Part shown: positions 1-9,133 of the stretch, one piece after another
Layout: every line of letters starts with the position of its first letter
How positions within the stretch are numbered: position 1 is the stretch's first letter
Origin: Polynucleobacter sp. MWH-Aus1W21
GTDB lineage: Bacteria; Pseudomonadota; Gammaproteobacteria; Burkholderiales; Burkholderiaceae
Length of the DNA stretch: 64,000 nucleotides
Reading direction: 5' to 3'
NCBI RefSeq assembly: GCF_018687275.1
Contig: NZ_CP061287.1
Location: 124,001 to 188,000 of the forward strand
Position numbers and translations under genes: made by a program
Notes under the pieces: generated by a model
Databases searched by the model: none
The model's input: the letters and a program-made list of their open reading frames with translations, nothing else
Told to the model about the DNA's origin: nothing

Positions 1-477
1 GAGTTGAACTACGCTGCCTCTAAAGACGCATTGGTAAATACACAAGACAGCATTCAGCAAGTATTGACTGCAAAAGATCCAAAGCAAGTTACTGAAATCT
101 TTACTGCCGACTCTTTACAAGCTGCTGGCAATCAAGCTGTTGCTTACCAAAAGAAAGTAAGCAAAGTATTGCGTGATAGCAATAAAGAATTTGTAAATGT
201 TGTTGATGCAAACATTGACCAATTGCAAGATGGTTTCCAAGATTGGATCAACACGGTTGCTGCAAATGCACCTGCAGGATCTGAAGCTTTCTTGTCTTCA
301 TTCAAAACTGTATACGGTAGTGCATTGCAAGGTTTTGAACAGTTCCGCGCTGCTAGCAAAGAGGCTTTTGCTACTGCAGAGAAAACTGCTGATCAAGCAA
401 TCGAAACTGTGCAAGGTCAAATTGCTCAAGTTAAAAAATCCGCTACTCCTGCATCACGTAGCCGCAAAGCTGCTTAA
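1..477 (+). CDS. Phasin family protein (5'-truncated by window edge)
   Basis: The reading frame is open from the first base and has no credible start codon, so the N-terminus lies outside the window. About 158 residues are visible. The sequence is Ala-, Gln- and Lys-rich and mostly predicted helix, with the amphipathic pattern of phasins (for example TEIFTADSLQAAGNQAVAYQ) and a basic Ala/Ser/Arg tail (SRSRKAA). Phasins coat polyhydroxyalkanoate granules and limit granule coalescence in the cytoplasm; betaproteobacteria often carry several copies. A strong terminator follows 40 bp downstream. The family call rests on recognition of overall composition and pattern. No catalytic motif is expected. 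Confidence 0.8.
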   Translation, partial: ELNYAASKDALVNTQDSIQQVLTAKDPKQVTEIFTADSLQAAGNQAVAYQKKVSKVLRDSNKEFVNVVDANIDQLQDGFQDWINTVAANAPAGSEAFLSSFKTVYGSALQGFEQFRAASKEAFATAEKTADQAIETVQGQIAQVKKSATPASRSRKAA

Positions 478-520
478 TTTAGAGTTTATTTAGAACTAAA
501 TTTTGTAGTAAGTCTTAAGA

Positions 521-556
521 AAAAACCCCGCTTAGTGCGAGCTAGGCGGGGTTTTT
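521..556 (+). terminator. Rho-independent terminator after the phasin gene
   Basis: AAAAACCCCGC and GCGGGGTTTTT form a GC-rich stem around a loop of about 14 nt, followed by a T-run. The A-run on the 5' side means it could also act on transcripts from the opposite strand. It lies between two convergent genes, the phasin gene and rmuC. Confidence 0.85.
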
Positions 557-601
557 GTTTATCTAAGTCTTTTGAATACTTACTAAGACAGGGGCGTGGA
601 A

Positions 602-1876
602 TTATTCAAAGTCTGAAGATGATTCAATTAGTGGCGAAGCCAGGCTCTTGCTGGGTTTGACTCCCAACTCGCGAACTTTTTCAGCGGAGCGAATGAGGTT
701 GCCTTTACCAGTTTTTAATTTATTAAATGCATCGTGATAGCTAGTTTGCGCTTGATCTAATCGTTGACCTAGCTTCTCTAAATCATCTACAAAGCCAACA
801 AATTTGTCGTACAGATTGCCACACTGTTTTGCGATCTCCAATGCATTGCGATTTTGATGATCTTGTCGCCAGAGATGAGCAACCGTTCTCAGTGTTGCCA
901 TTAAAGTGCTTGGGCAAACTAAAACAATATTCTTGGCTAGCGCCTCTTGATATAAGTTGGGCGCAGTCTTTAATGCGAGTAAGAATGCGGGCTCTATCGG
1001 CACAAACATTAAAACGAAGTCGACTGAGCCTACCCCATAGAGGGAGCTGTAGTTCTTTCCAGACAGGCCTTGAATGTGTTGGCGCAGTGACTGAATATGC
1101 GCGGCCAGTTCTTGTTCGGCTGTTGCAGGGTCTGTGGTTTCGGCATGTCTGGCATAGGCCGTAATCGATACTTTGCTGTCAACTACCAGGCTTCTGCCCT
1201 CAGGCAGTTTGATAACAACGTCTGGTTGTAGCCGTGAGCCATCGCTTTGTGTATGGCTATCCTGAACTAAGTACTCTTCGCCCTTACGCAGGCCAGAGGA
1301 TTCTAGGATCGATTCCAGCACCAACTCACCCCAATTGCCTTGAACTTTGGAATCGCCCTTTAATGCTTGAGTTAGAGAACGTGTTTCATCTGACATACGC
1401 AGATTTAGATTTGCTAAGCGTTCAATTTCACTTTTTAGAGCATGGCGCTCGCGAGCTTCATTGCCATAAGAGTTACTTACTTGCTCTTTAAATTCAGTGA
1501 GCTTAGTTTGCAAAGGCTTAAGAAGGGCGTCTAAGCTTGCTGCATTTTGTTCGGTAAAGCGCTTAGATTTATCTTCCAAGATTTCATTGGCTAAATTTTT
1601 AAACTGATTTGTCAGCGCTTCTTTTGCTTCGTTGAGTGACTCAATTCTGCCTAAACCCTGTTTGCGTTCCGAATCTAGCTCTGTCTCAAGACGAATTGCA
1701 TTTTGTAATGCTTGATCACGTTCAGTGCGAAGAGTTTGGGTTAGCGCAACCTCTGTCTGGGCCTGGAGCTCAACGCGAGCAAGGGCGGAGCGTAAGTTAA
1801 GGGCATAAACTAAAAGGCCTGCACATAATCCCAATGGCAGGCCAAACAGTAGAAGAGAGCTTAAATCAAAAGTCAC
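602..1876 (-). CDS. rmuC: DNA recombination protein RmuC
   Basis: The product is 424 residues, usual for RmuC. It has one N-terminal membrane segment (about residues 6-27), then a long charged coiled coil (about 30-190). The conserved RmuC domain follows, with recognisable blocks such as KVQGNWGELVLESILESSGL, LQPDVVIKLPEGRSLVVDSK and FVLMFVPIEPAFL. E. coli RmuC limits inversions at short inverted repeats and is related to the PD-(D/E)XK nuclease fold; the biochemical activity is not settled. The gene is convergent with the phasin gene and shares the terminator region. The start at 1876 gives a typical N-terminal anchor. Confidence 0.92.
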   Translation of the reverse strand: MTFDLSSLLLFGLPLGLCAGLLVYALNLRSALARVELQAQTEVALTQTLRTERDQALQNAIRLETELDSERKQGLGRIESLNEAKEALTNQFKNLANEILEDKSKRFTEQNAASLDALLKPLQTKLTEFKEQVSNSYGNEARERHALKSEIERLANLNLRMSDETRSLTQALKGDSKVQGNWGELVLESILESSGLRKGEEYLVQDSHTQSDGSRLQPDVVIKLPEGRSLVVDSKVSITAYARHAETTDPATAEQELAAHIQSLRQHIQGLSGKNYSSLYGVGSVDFVLMFVPIEPAFLLALKTAPNLYQEALAKNIVLVCPSTLMATLRTVAHLWRQDHQNRNALEIAKQCGNLYDKFVGFVDDLEKLGQRLDQAQTSYHDAFNKLKTGKGNLIRSAEKVRELGVKPSKSLASPLIESSSDFE

Positions 1877-1905
1877 AGCTTCAAAAGCCTCTACAAAAAA
1901 AGTAA

Positions 1906-2214
1906 TTAAGCTGTAACAAGCTTTTGGAGTTCGCCGGACTGAAACATTTCAGTCATGATGTCGGAGCCACCAATAAATTCACCATTGATATAGAGCTGGG
2001 GAATAGTGGGCCAGTTTGCATATTCTTTGATGCCCTGACGAATGCCTGCGTCTTCCAAGACGTTTACGGTATGGAGTTTTTCAACGCCACTAGCACGCAA
2101 GATATTCACAGCATTTCCGGAAAAGCCACATTGAGGAAACTGTGCAGTCCCTTTCATGAATAAAACAACGGGGTGGCTAGTTACGATTTCTTTGATTTGG
2201 GCTTGTGTATCCAT
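1906..2214 (-). CDS. grxD: Grx4-type monothiol glutaredoxin
   Basis: The 102-residue product has the monothiol CGFS active site (Cys29, PQCGFSGNAV) and the glutathione-contacting WPTIPQLYINGEFIGGSDI block. Class II monothiol glutaredoxins bind a [2Fe-2S] cluster between two subunits with glutathione and pass clusters to target proteins, often with BolA partners. The gene lies downstream of prmC on the same strand and probably closes the hemA-prfA-prmC-grxD transcription unit, although a 101-bp gap before it may hold its own promoter. Length and motif match the family fully. Confidence 0.95.
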   Translation of the reverse strand: MDTQAQIKEIVTSHPVVLFMKGTAQFPQCGFSGNAVNILRASGVEKLHTVNVLEDAGIRQGIKEYANWPTIPQLYINGEFIGGSDIMTEMFQSGELQKLVTA

Positions 2215-2315
2215 ATGTTCTCTCTACTAAGTTTCTACTGCGGCGGTCTTTAAGACAGTTTCAAAATAAGGTTTAGTCGATTTTAAGACTTAATGTGAAA
2301 AAAGGTTATTTGGCA

Positions 2316-3158
2316 TTATTTTCTGCCGGAGGCAACGCGGTAATGGCCGCCCAAATCAAGATGGGTTTGAATATCGCGCAAATCCGCTAGCTTCATCAAA
2401 GATGCGACCGCTTCTGATTGGTCAAAGCCATGCTCTACCGCAATCAAGCCATTCGGCTTTAGGTGTTGCTGGGCCCCTGAAATAATAGATTCTAGGCAGC
2501 TAAGTCCTGTCCCATGATCGGTGAGGGCTGAAAGGGGCTCAAAACGTAGGTCACCCTGATTGAGGTGTGAATCTTGGGAGGCAATGTACGGCGGGTTGCT
2601 CAGGATGACGTCAAAAGAGGCGCCAGTCTCTAGAGCTGCATACCAACTACCTTGGAAAAACTGCACACGATCGGCAATCTTCAATTGTTTTGCATTAGTT
2701 TTAGCAATCTCTAACGCTTCGATAGATTGATCCGTAGCGGTAACAATGGCTTGAGGGGCATCACTTGCAATTGCCAGGGCAATCGCGCCAGAACCCGTAC
2801 CAAGATCCAAAATGCTTGCTGGAGTATTTAAGTGCATTATTTCCCGTAGACCAATTTCAACAAGCAGTTCTGTCTCTGGGCGCGGAATCAGAACGCCAGG
2901 GGCAACATAAAGCTCAATATTGTGAAACCCTCTTTTGCCAATTAGGTAGGCAATCGGTTCACCTTGCAACCTCTTAGACTCCAGTTTTTTCCAGTCTTCA
3001 AGCGCTATGTCATTCAGTTCTAATTCATCGCGTGAAAGTAGAGCAGATCGTGGAAGCTGGTAATGTTTTTCCAGAATATATGCCATAAGAATTTTTGCAT
3101 CAGTAGATGCAAGTGCCGAATCTCTCAATAGAGCACGTAGGCTTAAATTTACACTCAC
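2316..3158 (-). CDS. prmC: Release factor glutamine methyltransferase PrmC
   Basis: The product is 280 residues. The N-terminal helical domain (1-80) is followed by a Rossmann-type SAM-dependent methyltransferase domain with DLGTGSGAIALA at about 118-129 and the NPPY amide-methylation motif at 188-191. PrmC methylates the glutamine of the GGQ motif in release factors RF1 and RF2, raising termination efficiency. Its substrate gene prfA lies immediately upstream in the same direction, 26 bp away, which is the common bacterial arrangement. No residue expected for the family is missing. Confidence 0.96.
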   Translation of the reverse strand: MSVNLSLRALLRDSALASTDAKILMAYILEKHYQLPRSALLSRDELELNDIALEDWKKLESKRLQGEPIAYLIGKRGFHNIELYVAPGVLIPRPETELLVEIGLREIMHLNTPASILDLGTGSGAIALAIASDAPQAIVTATDQSIEALEIAKTNAKQLKIADRVQFFQGSWYAALETGASFDVILSNPPYIASQDSHLNQGDLRFEPLSALTDHGTGLSCLESIISGAQQHLKPNGLIAVEHGFDQSEAVASLMKLADLRDIQTHLDLGGHYRVASGRK

Positions 3159-3184
3159 AGTTTCAGTGATCGCCGATTGATGAC

Positions 3185-4264
3185 TTAGTTATCACCAAGG
3201 GCGGCAAGCAATTCAGCTTGATGCTCGGAGGCTAGGGCATTACACAGATCGTCTATATCACCATCCATCATGGCATCTATCTTGTATAGAGTGAGGTTGA
3301 TGCGATGGTCGGTAATACGACCTTGGGGGAAGTTATAAGTTCGGATACGATCGCTGCGATCTCCGGAGCCAATTAGAGATTTTCGGGTCTGCGCTTCTAG
3401 TTGATGCTTCTCGCGCTCGCGGGCATCCATGATGCGGGAAACTAATACTTTCATGGCTTGCTCACGATTACGGTGTTGACTGCGATCATCTTGGCATTCC
3501 ACTACCGTACCTGTGGGCAAGTGAGTGATACGTACCGCAGAATCTGTTTTATTAATGTGTTGACCACCAGCACCAGAAGCACGGAAAGTGTCAATTCTCA
3601 ATTCAGCTGGATTGATCTTGACTGCCTCAAGTTCATCTGCCTCAGGCATCACAGCTACAGTACAAGCGGAAGTATGGATGCGACCTTGAGTTTCTGTTTG
3701 TGGAACACGTTGAACACGATGACCACCAGATTCAAACTTTAGGCGCGAATAAACGGCTTGACCTACTAGGCGCAAGACTACTTCCTTGTATCCACCTAAA
3801 TCAGATTCGGCGGCGCTGACAACTTCTACCTTCCAGCCTTGGCGTTCAGCGAAGCGTGTATACATACGCAAAAGATCACCTGCGAATAGGGCACTCTCAT
3901 CGCCACCAGTACCTGCACGAATTTCTAAGAAAACGTTACGTTCATCGTTCTCATCCTTAGGCAGTAAGAGCTTTTGGAGTGTGCCCTCTAGTGCTTCCAT
4001 CGTCGCCAAAGCCTGCTTTTGCTCTTCGTCCGCGAAATCTTTCATTTCCGGATCTTTGCGCATGTCCTCTGCTGCCTGAGCATCTGCCTCGGCTTGCTTA
4101 TAGAGACCGAATTGCTCTACCACCGTAGCAATATCAGAATGCTCGCGCGTGAGCTTTCGATAGGCATCCATGTCTTTGGTTGCTTCTTCGGAGGTTAATA
4201 GGGAGTTGAGTTCGGCTAAGCGCGTGTCTAGGTGGTCTAGCTTAGCCCGCATGCTGGGCTTCAT
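3185..4264 (-). CDS. prfA: Peptide chain release factor 1
   Basis: The 359-residue product contains the peptidyl-hydrolysis motif GGQ (233-235) in RASGAGGQHINKTDSAVR. The codon-recognition tripeptide PQT (188-190) lies in the RVPQTETQGRIHTSA region, of the P-X-T class that reads UAA and UAG. RF1 enters the ribosomal A site and triggers release of the nascent chain. The start codon follows directly on the hemA stop, so the two are probably translationally coupled. The neighbour prmC encodes the enzyme that methylates this GGQ. Confidence 0.97.
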   Translation of the reverse strand: MKPSMRAKLDHLDTRLAELNSLLTSEEATKDMDAYRKLTREHSDIATVVEQFGLYKQAEADAQAAEDMRKDPEMKDFADEEQKQALATMEALEGTLQKLLLPKDENDERNVFLEIRAGTGGDESALFAGDLLRMYTRFAERQGWKVEVVSAAESDLGGYKEVVLRLVGQAVYSRLKFESGGHRVQRVPQTETQGRIHTSACTVAVMPEADELEAVKINPAELRIDTFRASGAGGQHINKTDSAVRITHLPTGTVVECQDDRSQHRNREQAMKVLVSRIMDAREREKHQLEAQTRKSLIGSGDRSDRIRTYNFPQGRITDHRINLTLYKIDAMMDGDIDDLCNALASEHQAELLAALGDN

Positions 4265-5581
4265 CTAATGGTCTTCTGGCTTGGAGTGCGAGGCGAATAA
4301 TTTAGGTAACAACTTAATCAAGGCGTCACGCTCAGCGCCATTAGAGTGTTGCAGCGCATGGAGTGAGCCATGCAAAAATTTATTTGTAAGACCTTGTGCC
4401 ATGGCATTGAGAACTTCTTGTGGGTCATCGCCGCGCATCAAGCGCTTCATTGCACGCTCAAGTTCTAGTTGTCGCAAGCGTTCACCTTGCTGTTGAATAT
4501 CCTGAATCAGCGGAACAGAATTTCGACCCTGCATCCAATGCATAAAGTTACCAACGCGATCTTCGATGATCGCTTCGGCTTGACTTACTGCGGCTTGACG
4601 TAAGTTAGCGCCAGTTTGAATCATGACCCCCAAGTCATCTACTGTGTATAGATAGATGTCATCTAAGCGAGAGATTTCTGGCTCAAAGTCTCGTGGTACC
4701 GCTAAGTCGATCATCACCATCGGCTTATGGCGGCGCTGCTTGAGGGCGCTTTCTACCATGCCAAGACCAATAATCGGCAGTGAGGAGGCGGTGCTAGAAA
4801 CAATGATGTCAAATTCATGCAAACGGCCAGGTAACTCAGAGAGCTTGAAGGATTCAGCCTCTACATCTTGCGCAGAAATGGAGTCTGCTAATTCTTGCCC
4901 ACGCTCAATAGTACGATTGGCAATTGCAACATTTTTCGGTTTACGTGCAACAAAGTGTGTTGCACATAAGGTGATCATGTCACCAGCACCAATAAACAAA
5001 ATCTTTTGATCTGAAATTTTTTCAAAGATGCGCTCAGAGAGTCGCACAGATGCTGCGGCCATTGAAATCGAGTGAGCGCCGATTTCAGTTGAGCCGCGCA
5101 CCTCCTTAGCTACCGCAAATGTTTTCTGAAAAAGTTGATTGAGATACGTTCCCAAAACGCCGGCATCATTTGCAGTGCGAACTGCATCTTTCATTTGACC
5201 TAAGATTTGAGTTTCACCAATGACCATCGAGTCTAAGCCGCATGCAACTCTGAAGGCATGACGAACTGCATCGGATTGTGGCAAAGAATAAATATGAGGC
5301 TCAAGACTACTCGGTGCAAGTTGTTGAGTTTTAGCTAGCCAATCAAAGGTCGCCTCATGCAAGATGCTCGCAGCATTGTCATCATTCGCAGCGCAATACA
5401 ACTCGGTACGGTTACAGGTCGACAAAATGGTAGCTTCGGGCAGCCCAGCATGATTCGCGCCAACCAAATGTTGGCGTAGATCGTGCAACGCTTCTTGAAG
5501 AAATTCAGGGTCAAAGGCAACCTTTTCCCGAATGGCGACCGGCGCTGTGTGATGATTGATGCCGAGTGTCAACAACTTCAT
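4265..5581 (-). CDS. hemA: Glutamyl-tRNA reductase
   Basis: The 438-residue product catalyses NADPH-dependent reduction of glutamyl-tRNA to glutamate-1-semialdehyde, the first committed step of C5 haem synthesis. The catalytic Cys56 is in STCNRTELY, and the N-terminal GINHHTAPVAIREK block and the NADPH domain (ILFIGAGDMI) are intact. The C-terminal helical dimerisation region is present. A consensus TATAAT at 5594-5589 on this strand ends 7 nt before the ATG, so the transcript may have almost no leader. The gene heads a hemA-prfA-prmC unit. The start is fixed by the canonical MKLLTLGINH beginning. Confidence 0.96.
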   Translation of the reverse strand: MKLLTLGINHHTAPVAIREKVAFDPEFLQEALHDLRQHLVGANHAGLPEATILSTCNRTELYCAANDDNAASILHEATFDWLAKTQQLAPSSLEPHIYSLPQSDAVRHAFRVACGLDSMVIGETQILGQMKDAVRTANDAGVLGTYLNQLFQKTFAVAKEVRGSTEIGAHSISMAAASVRLSERIFEKISDQKILFIGAGDMITLCATHFVARKPKNVAIANRTIERGQELADSISAQDVEAESFKLSELPGRLHEFDIIVSSTASSLPIIGLGMVESALKQRRHKPMVMIDLAVPRDFEPEISRLDDIYLYTVDDLGVMIQTGANLRQAAVSQAEAIIEDRVGNFMHWMQGRNSVPLIQDIQQQGERLRQLELERAMKRLMRGDDPQEVLNAMAQGLTNKFLHGSLHALQHSNGAERDALIKLLPKLFASHSKPEDH

Positions 5582-5588
5582 AATGGCG

Positions 5589-5594
5589 ATTATA
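5589..5594 (-). promoter_or_regulatory. Candidate -10 element of hemA
   Basis: A perfect TATAAT reads on the minus strand, with CGCCATT between it and the hemA ATG. The expected start site is at or next to the A of the start codon (5581). No good -35 hexamer is visible at 16-18 bp spacing, so this remains a candidate only. Confidence 0.4.
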
Positions 5595-5624
5595 GATTTG
5601 ATGGCAGTATTAATGGGGGTATCA

Positions 5625-5879
5625 ATGGGGTTTTTGGCTTTTCTGGTAATTGGGGGTATTTCTGGGGTCTCAGCCTGGATCTTTTATCCCGTACCCTCAA
5701 AGGGCTATAAGCCGAGGAAGATGCTTGTAGCCTTCTTGCTTGGCTTTTTGGCAGCTGCCTGCAGCTCGTTTTTAGGGCAATACTTGGGATTTTTTCAGTC
5801 CGGGCAAATACTGGAGTGGGCTATCGCTATTTTTGCCTCTTGCGCTTTAGCTTGCGTATTTACCGCTTTAGCTAAATAA
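5625..5879 (+). CDS. Small membrane protein resembling the GlsB/YeaQ/YmgE family
   Basis: The frame gives 84 residues from the ATG at 5625, which has a GGGGG ribosome-binding stretch 5 nt upstream. In-frame ATGs at 5583 and 5601 are alternatives. Three hydrophobic segments are visible (about residues 2-21, 33-52 and 63-82), with a short basic loop (PSKGYKPRKM) after the first. The glycine-rich first segment (VIGGISGVSAWIFYP) and the helix spacing resemble the transglycosylase-associated GlsB/YeaQ family, whose function is poorly known. It is divergent from hemA, whose start lies 44 bp away. Its last 12 bp overlap the end of ung on the other strand. Family assignment is tentative. Confidence 0.6.
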   Translation: MGFLAFLVIGGISGVSAWIFYPVPSKGYKPRKMLVAFLLGFLAAACSSFLGQYLGFFQSGQILEWAIAIFASCALACVFTALAK

Positions 5880-6623
5880 GTCATTTTGAATGACTTCCAC
5901 CCAGCGGATGGGTGAGCTTTTGTGCTCTTTAAGCCACTGATTGGTTTTGCTAAAGTGATTGCAGCTTGCCTTGGCGCCTGGCTCTAAAAAGGGCTTATCG
6001 GTTTTATATACCCCTAAGCCTGAAGGGTGTGAGGATTGCAGCACCAATTGGTCTTGGCCACCTTCGATCAAGGGTAATTTAGATTGTGCGTGACCACCCC
6101 AGAGCATCCAGACTAAATGCGGCTTTGATTTTGAGAGTGCAGTAATTAAGTGATCAATCAAACTTTTCCACCCTAAATTGGTATGACTGCCTGCTTCACC
6201 CAGCCTGACGCTCAATGCAGTATTGAGAAGTAGAACCCCCTGCTTGGCCCAGCTATGCAGATCACCACTCGGTAGCTGACCAAAACCTTCTAGCGCAAGT
6301 GCTTTGCTGATATTACGTAGTGAACTGGGAAACTCTCGAGAGTTGATTGCAATTTCTGCGGGAATCGAAAAAGCAAGTCCCTGGGCTAATCCTGGAGAGT
6401 GATAAGGGTCTTGACCGAGAATTACCACCTTAACTGAATGCACAGGAGTCAGTTTGAGTGCTTTGAAAAAGTTTTGCGGCTCCGGCCTTACTGCGTCTGG
6501 ATCAGAATTCAAAACAGTCTGCAAATTCTTTTCTAGCGATTGCCAATCTGCTGACTCAAAATAGTTTCCTAGTAGTGCACACCAATCACTGGGGATATCG
6601 TCTTTTGAAAATAGCGCCTTCAA
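5868..6623 (-). CDS. ung: Uracil-DNA glycosylase (family 1)
   Basis: The 251-residue product removes uracil from DNA to start base-excision repair. The water-activating motif GQDPYHSPG (catalytic Asp72) and the DNA-intercalation loop HPSGLGVY are both present, with the AFSIPAEI and VLLLNTALSVR family blocks between them. Its end overlaps the small membrane gene on the opposite strand by 12 bp. It follows the M61 peptidase gene by 6 bp and is probably co-transcribed with it, dsbC and the ubiH-type gene. Confidence 0.97.
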   Translation of the reverse strand: MKALFSKDDIPSDWCALLGNYFESADWQSLEKNLQTVLNSDPDAVRPEPQNFFKALKLTPVHSVKVVILGQDPYHSPGLAQGLAFSIPAEIAINSREFPSSLRNISKALALEGFGQLPSGDLHSWAKQGVLLLNTALSVRLGEAGSHTNLGWKSLIDHLITALSKSKPHLVWMLWGGHAQSKLPLIEGGQDQLVLQSSHPSGLGVYKTDKPFLEPGAKASCNHFSKTNQWLKEHKSSPIRWVEVIQNDLFS

Positions 6624-6629
6624 TTTTGA

Positions 6630-8411
6630 TCAGACATCTTTCTTTGGCGATAGTTCATACTGCGCAGGTGCTTGGGCTGCGCTCAGTGAGACCATGCGTT
6701 CATACTCAAGATCATCACGATAAAAGGTGATGCGCGTTTGAGAGTTTTCAGAAAGACTGCCTAGAACCCTATCCCAGCGTGCGCTAGTGACCCTTTGACC
6801 ATCAACGCTCGCAAGCAAATCTCCGGCTGCTAGACCTGCCGCCTGAGCAATACCGCCATCAAGCACATGAGTCACTTTCAGCCAGCCATTGGAATCTGTG
6901 TGCCGCATACCAAATTGCAACTTGAGTTTTTCTAAAGTTGATTGGGGTTTTAGTTTTACATTAATGAGGTTTGATCCAATCCATTTTTGTAGCGGAATAT
7001 CCTCAACGCCAAAAATGTAACGTACTTCTATATCCGCCCAAATTTTGCTGAAACCGTCTCCTAGTAACTCCACTAATAAATCATCTAACCCATCCTCTGC
7101 GATGCCATCTAAGGTGATGCCATGCTTGCGCCAAATGAGGCGCATTAAATCATCTAGGGAGAGTTTATTTTTAGAGAATGCGCGGATTTGCAAATCGAGA
7201 CCAATGGCGAGTAATGCACCTTTGCCGTAGTAGCTAACAACGGCATTGGGTGTGTTTTCATCTGCTTGGTAGTACTTGGTCCATGCATCAAATGAGCTAT
7301 CAGCAAGACTTTGCTTTTGGCGTCCAGGACCGCGCAATATGCCATTCCAGTTATCCGCAACGAGCCTTAAATATGTTTTTAAATCAATCCGCTTGCTGCG
7401 CAATAGTTGAAGGTCATCGTAATAGCTGGTGAAACCCTCAAATACCCAGAGTAAGCGAGTGTGATTTCTTTTTTCGAGATCGTAAGGCTGAAAAGCTTTT
7501 GGTTGAATACGTTTAACTAACCACGCATGAAAATATTCATGACTGCACAGACCTAGAAATTCTCTATACGTAGACTCTTCAAAGAGAATATTTTCTTGAG
7601 GAATTTGATCGCGTCGACAAAGTAATGCAGTGCTATTGCGATGTTCAAGCCCGCCATAGCCATTTAGTACAGCATTGACTAAGAAGAGATATTCTCCAAA
7701 TGGGCCGCGCTTGGTTTTAGGTTCAAACAATTCAATAGTGCTGCTGCAGATTGCCTGAAGATCTTCAGCCAGGCGCTTAGAGTCGACAATGTGATTGCAT
7801 CCCTGAATAGCCATGCGATGGGGTACACCATTCGATTTCCAGTGCACCAGTTGAAACTCGCCCATAGCGACAGGATGATCAAGTAAATCATCATAATTTT
7901 TTGCTAGATAAAAACCAAATCCACGCTCGTCAGTCTTTGCTGCTCTTAAAGTCGTTTGCACTGTCCAGTGATCTGCAAAAGCAAGCTCAGGCGCAGTGAC
8001 GGCGAGAGAGCAGGGTAAATGTTCTTGGCCTTTGACCGCAAGACATAGGCTGGTTGCATTGAAGAAGGCGCGCTCGGTATCGAGATAGGCCGCACGTACC
8101 GAAGAGTCAAAGGCGTAAACAGTCGTCAGGATCTCTACAGATCCATTGCTTGGTGGCAATCGCCAATGGTCGTTATCAATCCGCTCTACCGCAAGTTTCT
8201 TTCTAGTGCCCGTCCCTGAGAATGCTTCAAGTGACTCTACATGTTTACTGAAATCCCGAATTAAATAACTGCCCGGAATCCAGGCCGGCATTTGTAGTAT
8301 CTGACCATTAGGGTCGGGGTTTGTAATGTGTAGCTTTACACGAAAACGATGACCATGGAGATCAGCCGGCCAGACCGTATATTGAATTGCAGGTAAGTCG
8401 GCGTTATTCAT
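6630..8411 (-). CDS. M61-family metallopeptidase with PDZ domain
   Basis: The 593-residue product carries the zinc-binding HEYFHAW motif (291-297), the upstream GGLEHRNS block (253-260) and a downstream WVFEGFTSYY with the probable third zinc ligand Glu. An N-terminal beta-rich domain precedes the thermolysin-like core. A C-terminal PDZ domain covers about residues 480-570 (GLAAGDLLASVDGQRV). M61 enzymes are glycyl-aminopeptidase-like. No signal peptide is evident, so it may be cytoplasmic, or its export may not be visible from sequence. It sits between dsbC and ung with 5- to 6-bp gaps. Confidence 0.9.
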   Translation of the reverse strand: MNNADLPAIQYTVWPADLHGHRFRVKLHITNPDPNGQILQMPAWIPGSYLIRDFSKHVESLEAFSGTGTRKKLAVERIDNDHWRLPPSNGSVEILTTVYAFDSSVRAAYLDTERAFFNATSLCLAVKGQEHLPCSLAVTAPELAFADHWTVQTTLRAAKTDERGFGFYLAKNYDDLLDHPVAMGEFQLVHWKSNGVPHRMAIQGCNHIVDSKRLAEDLQAICSSTIELFEPKTKRGPFGEYLFLVNAVLNGYGGLEHRNSTALLCRRDQIPQENILFEESTYREFLGLCSHEYFHAWLVKRIQPKAFQPYDLEKRNHTRLLWVFEGFTSYYDDLQLLRSKRIDLKTYLRLVADNWNGILRGPGRQKQSLADSSFDAWTKYYQADENTPNAVVSYYGKGALLAIGLDLQIRAFSKNKLSLDDLMRLIWRKHGITLDGIAEDGLDDLLVELLGDGFSKIWADIEVRYIFGVEDIPLQKWIGSNLINVKLKPQSTLEKLKLQFGMRHTDSNGWLKVTHVLDGGIAQAAGLAAGDLLASVDGQRVTSARWDRVLGSLSENSQTRITFYRDDLEYERMVSLSAAQAPAQYELSPKKDV

Positions 8412-8416
8412 GATGA

Positions 8417-9133
8417 TTATTTCAGTGAGTTAAATTTCTTTTCAATGTCAGTAATTTGTACGGCACCAGGGAAGCGACTGCCATCTGTAAAGAATAAAGT
8501 TGGTGTGCCTGTAACCCCATAAGTCTTGGCAAAAGCCATATTCTTATCTAGTGGTGTGCTGCAATCTGCCTTGCCACTAGGTGTAATACCGTTAATCATC
8601 CAATCCATATAGGCCTTATATGGATCAGCAGAGCACCAAATTTGTTTTGATTTTTGTGCAGAATCTGGAGATAAGATTGGAATTAGATAGGTGTAGATGG
8701 TGACGTTGTCCAGTTGCTGTAGTGATTTTTCTAAGCGCTTGCAGTAGCCACAGTTAGGGTCAGAGAAAACGGCAAGTTGGCGACTACCATTTCCGCGAAC
8801 AGTTTTGATGGCGTTGGCAGGGGTTAAGTCACTCCATTTAATGCGATTTAAATCTGCCTGTCTTTGCTCAGTAATATTTTTACCGCTTGCAAGTTCAATG
8901 ATTTCACCCTGAATCAGATATTTTCCAGAGGCATCTGTATAAAAAATATCGTTGCCTACTAATACTTCGTACAAGCCAGATACAGGCGCTGGTGAAACAC
9001 TTTTAACTTTAGCGTTAGTGCCTAACTTCTTTTGAATTTCTGTTTTGATTTGCTGTTCTGGTTGCGCATGCGCTAATCCAGCGTAAATAAGACTGGTGAC
9101 AACAAAAGCAATCGCCGATAAGAATTTATTCAA
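8417..9133 (-). CDS. dsbC: Periplasmic thiol:disulfide isomerase DsbC
   Basis: The product is a DsbC/DsbG-type disulfide isomerase with an N-terminal signal peptide (NKFLSAIAFVVTSLIYAGLAHA), a dimerisation domain, and a thioredoxin-fold domain with active site CGYC (SDPNCGYCKRLE) and the cis-Pro loop GTPTLFF. I chose the TTG at 9133 because a GGGAG stretch lies about 9 nt upstream and the start gives a clean signal peptide. The frame stays open to a TTG at 9160. With this start the gene overlaps the end of the ubiH-type gene by 8 bp. It rearranges wrong disulfides in periplasmic proteins, probably kept reduced by DsbD. Confidence 0.9.
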   Translation of the reverse strand: MNKFLSAIAFVVTSLIYAGLAHAQPEQQIKTEIQKKLGTNAKVKSVSPAPVSGLYEVLVGNDIFYTDASGKYLIQGEIIELASGKNITEQRQADLNRIKWSDLTPANAIKTVRGNGSRQLAVFSDPNCGYCKRLEKSLQQLDNVTIYTYLIPILSPDSAQKSKQIWCSADPYKAYMDWMINGITPSGKADCSTPLDKNMAFAKTYGVTGTPTLFFTDGSRFPGAVQITDIEKKFNSLK

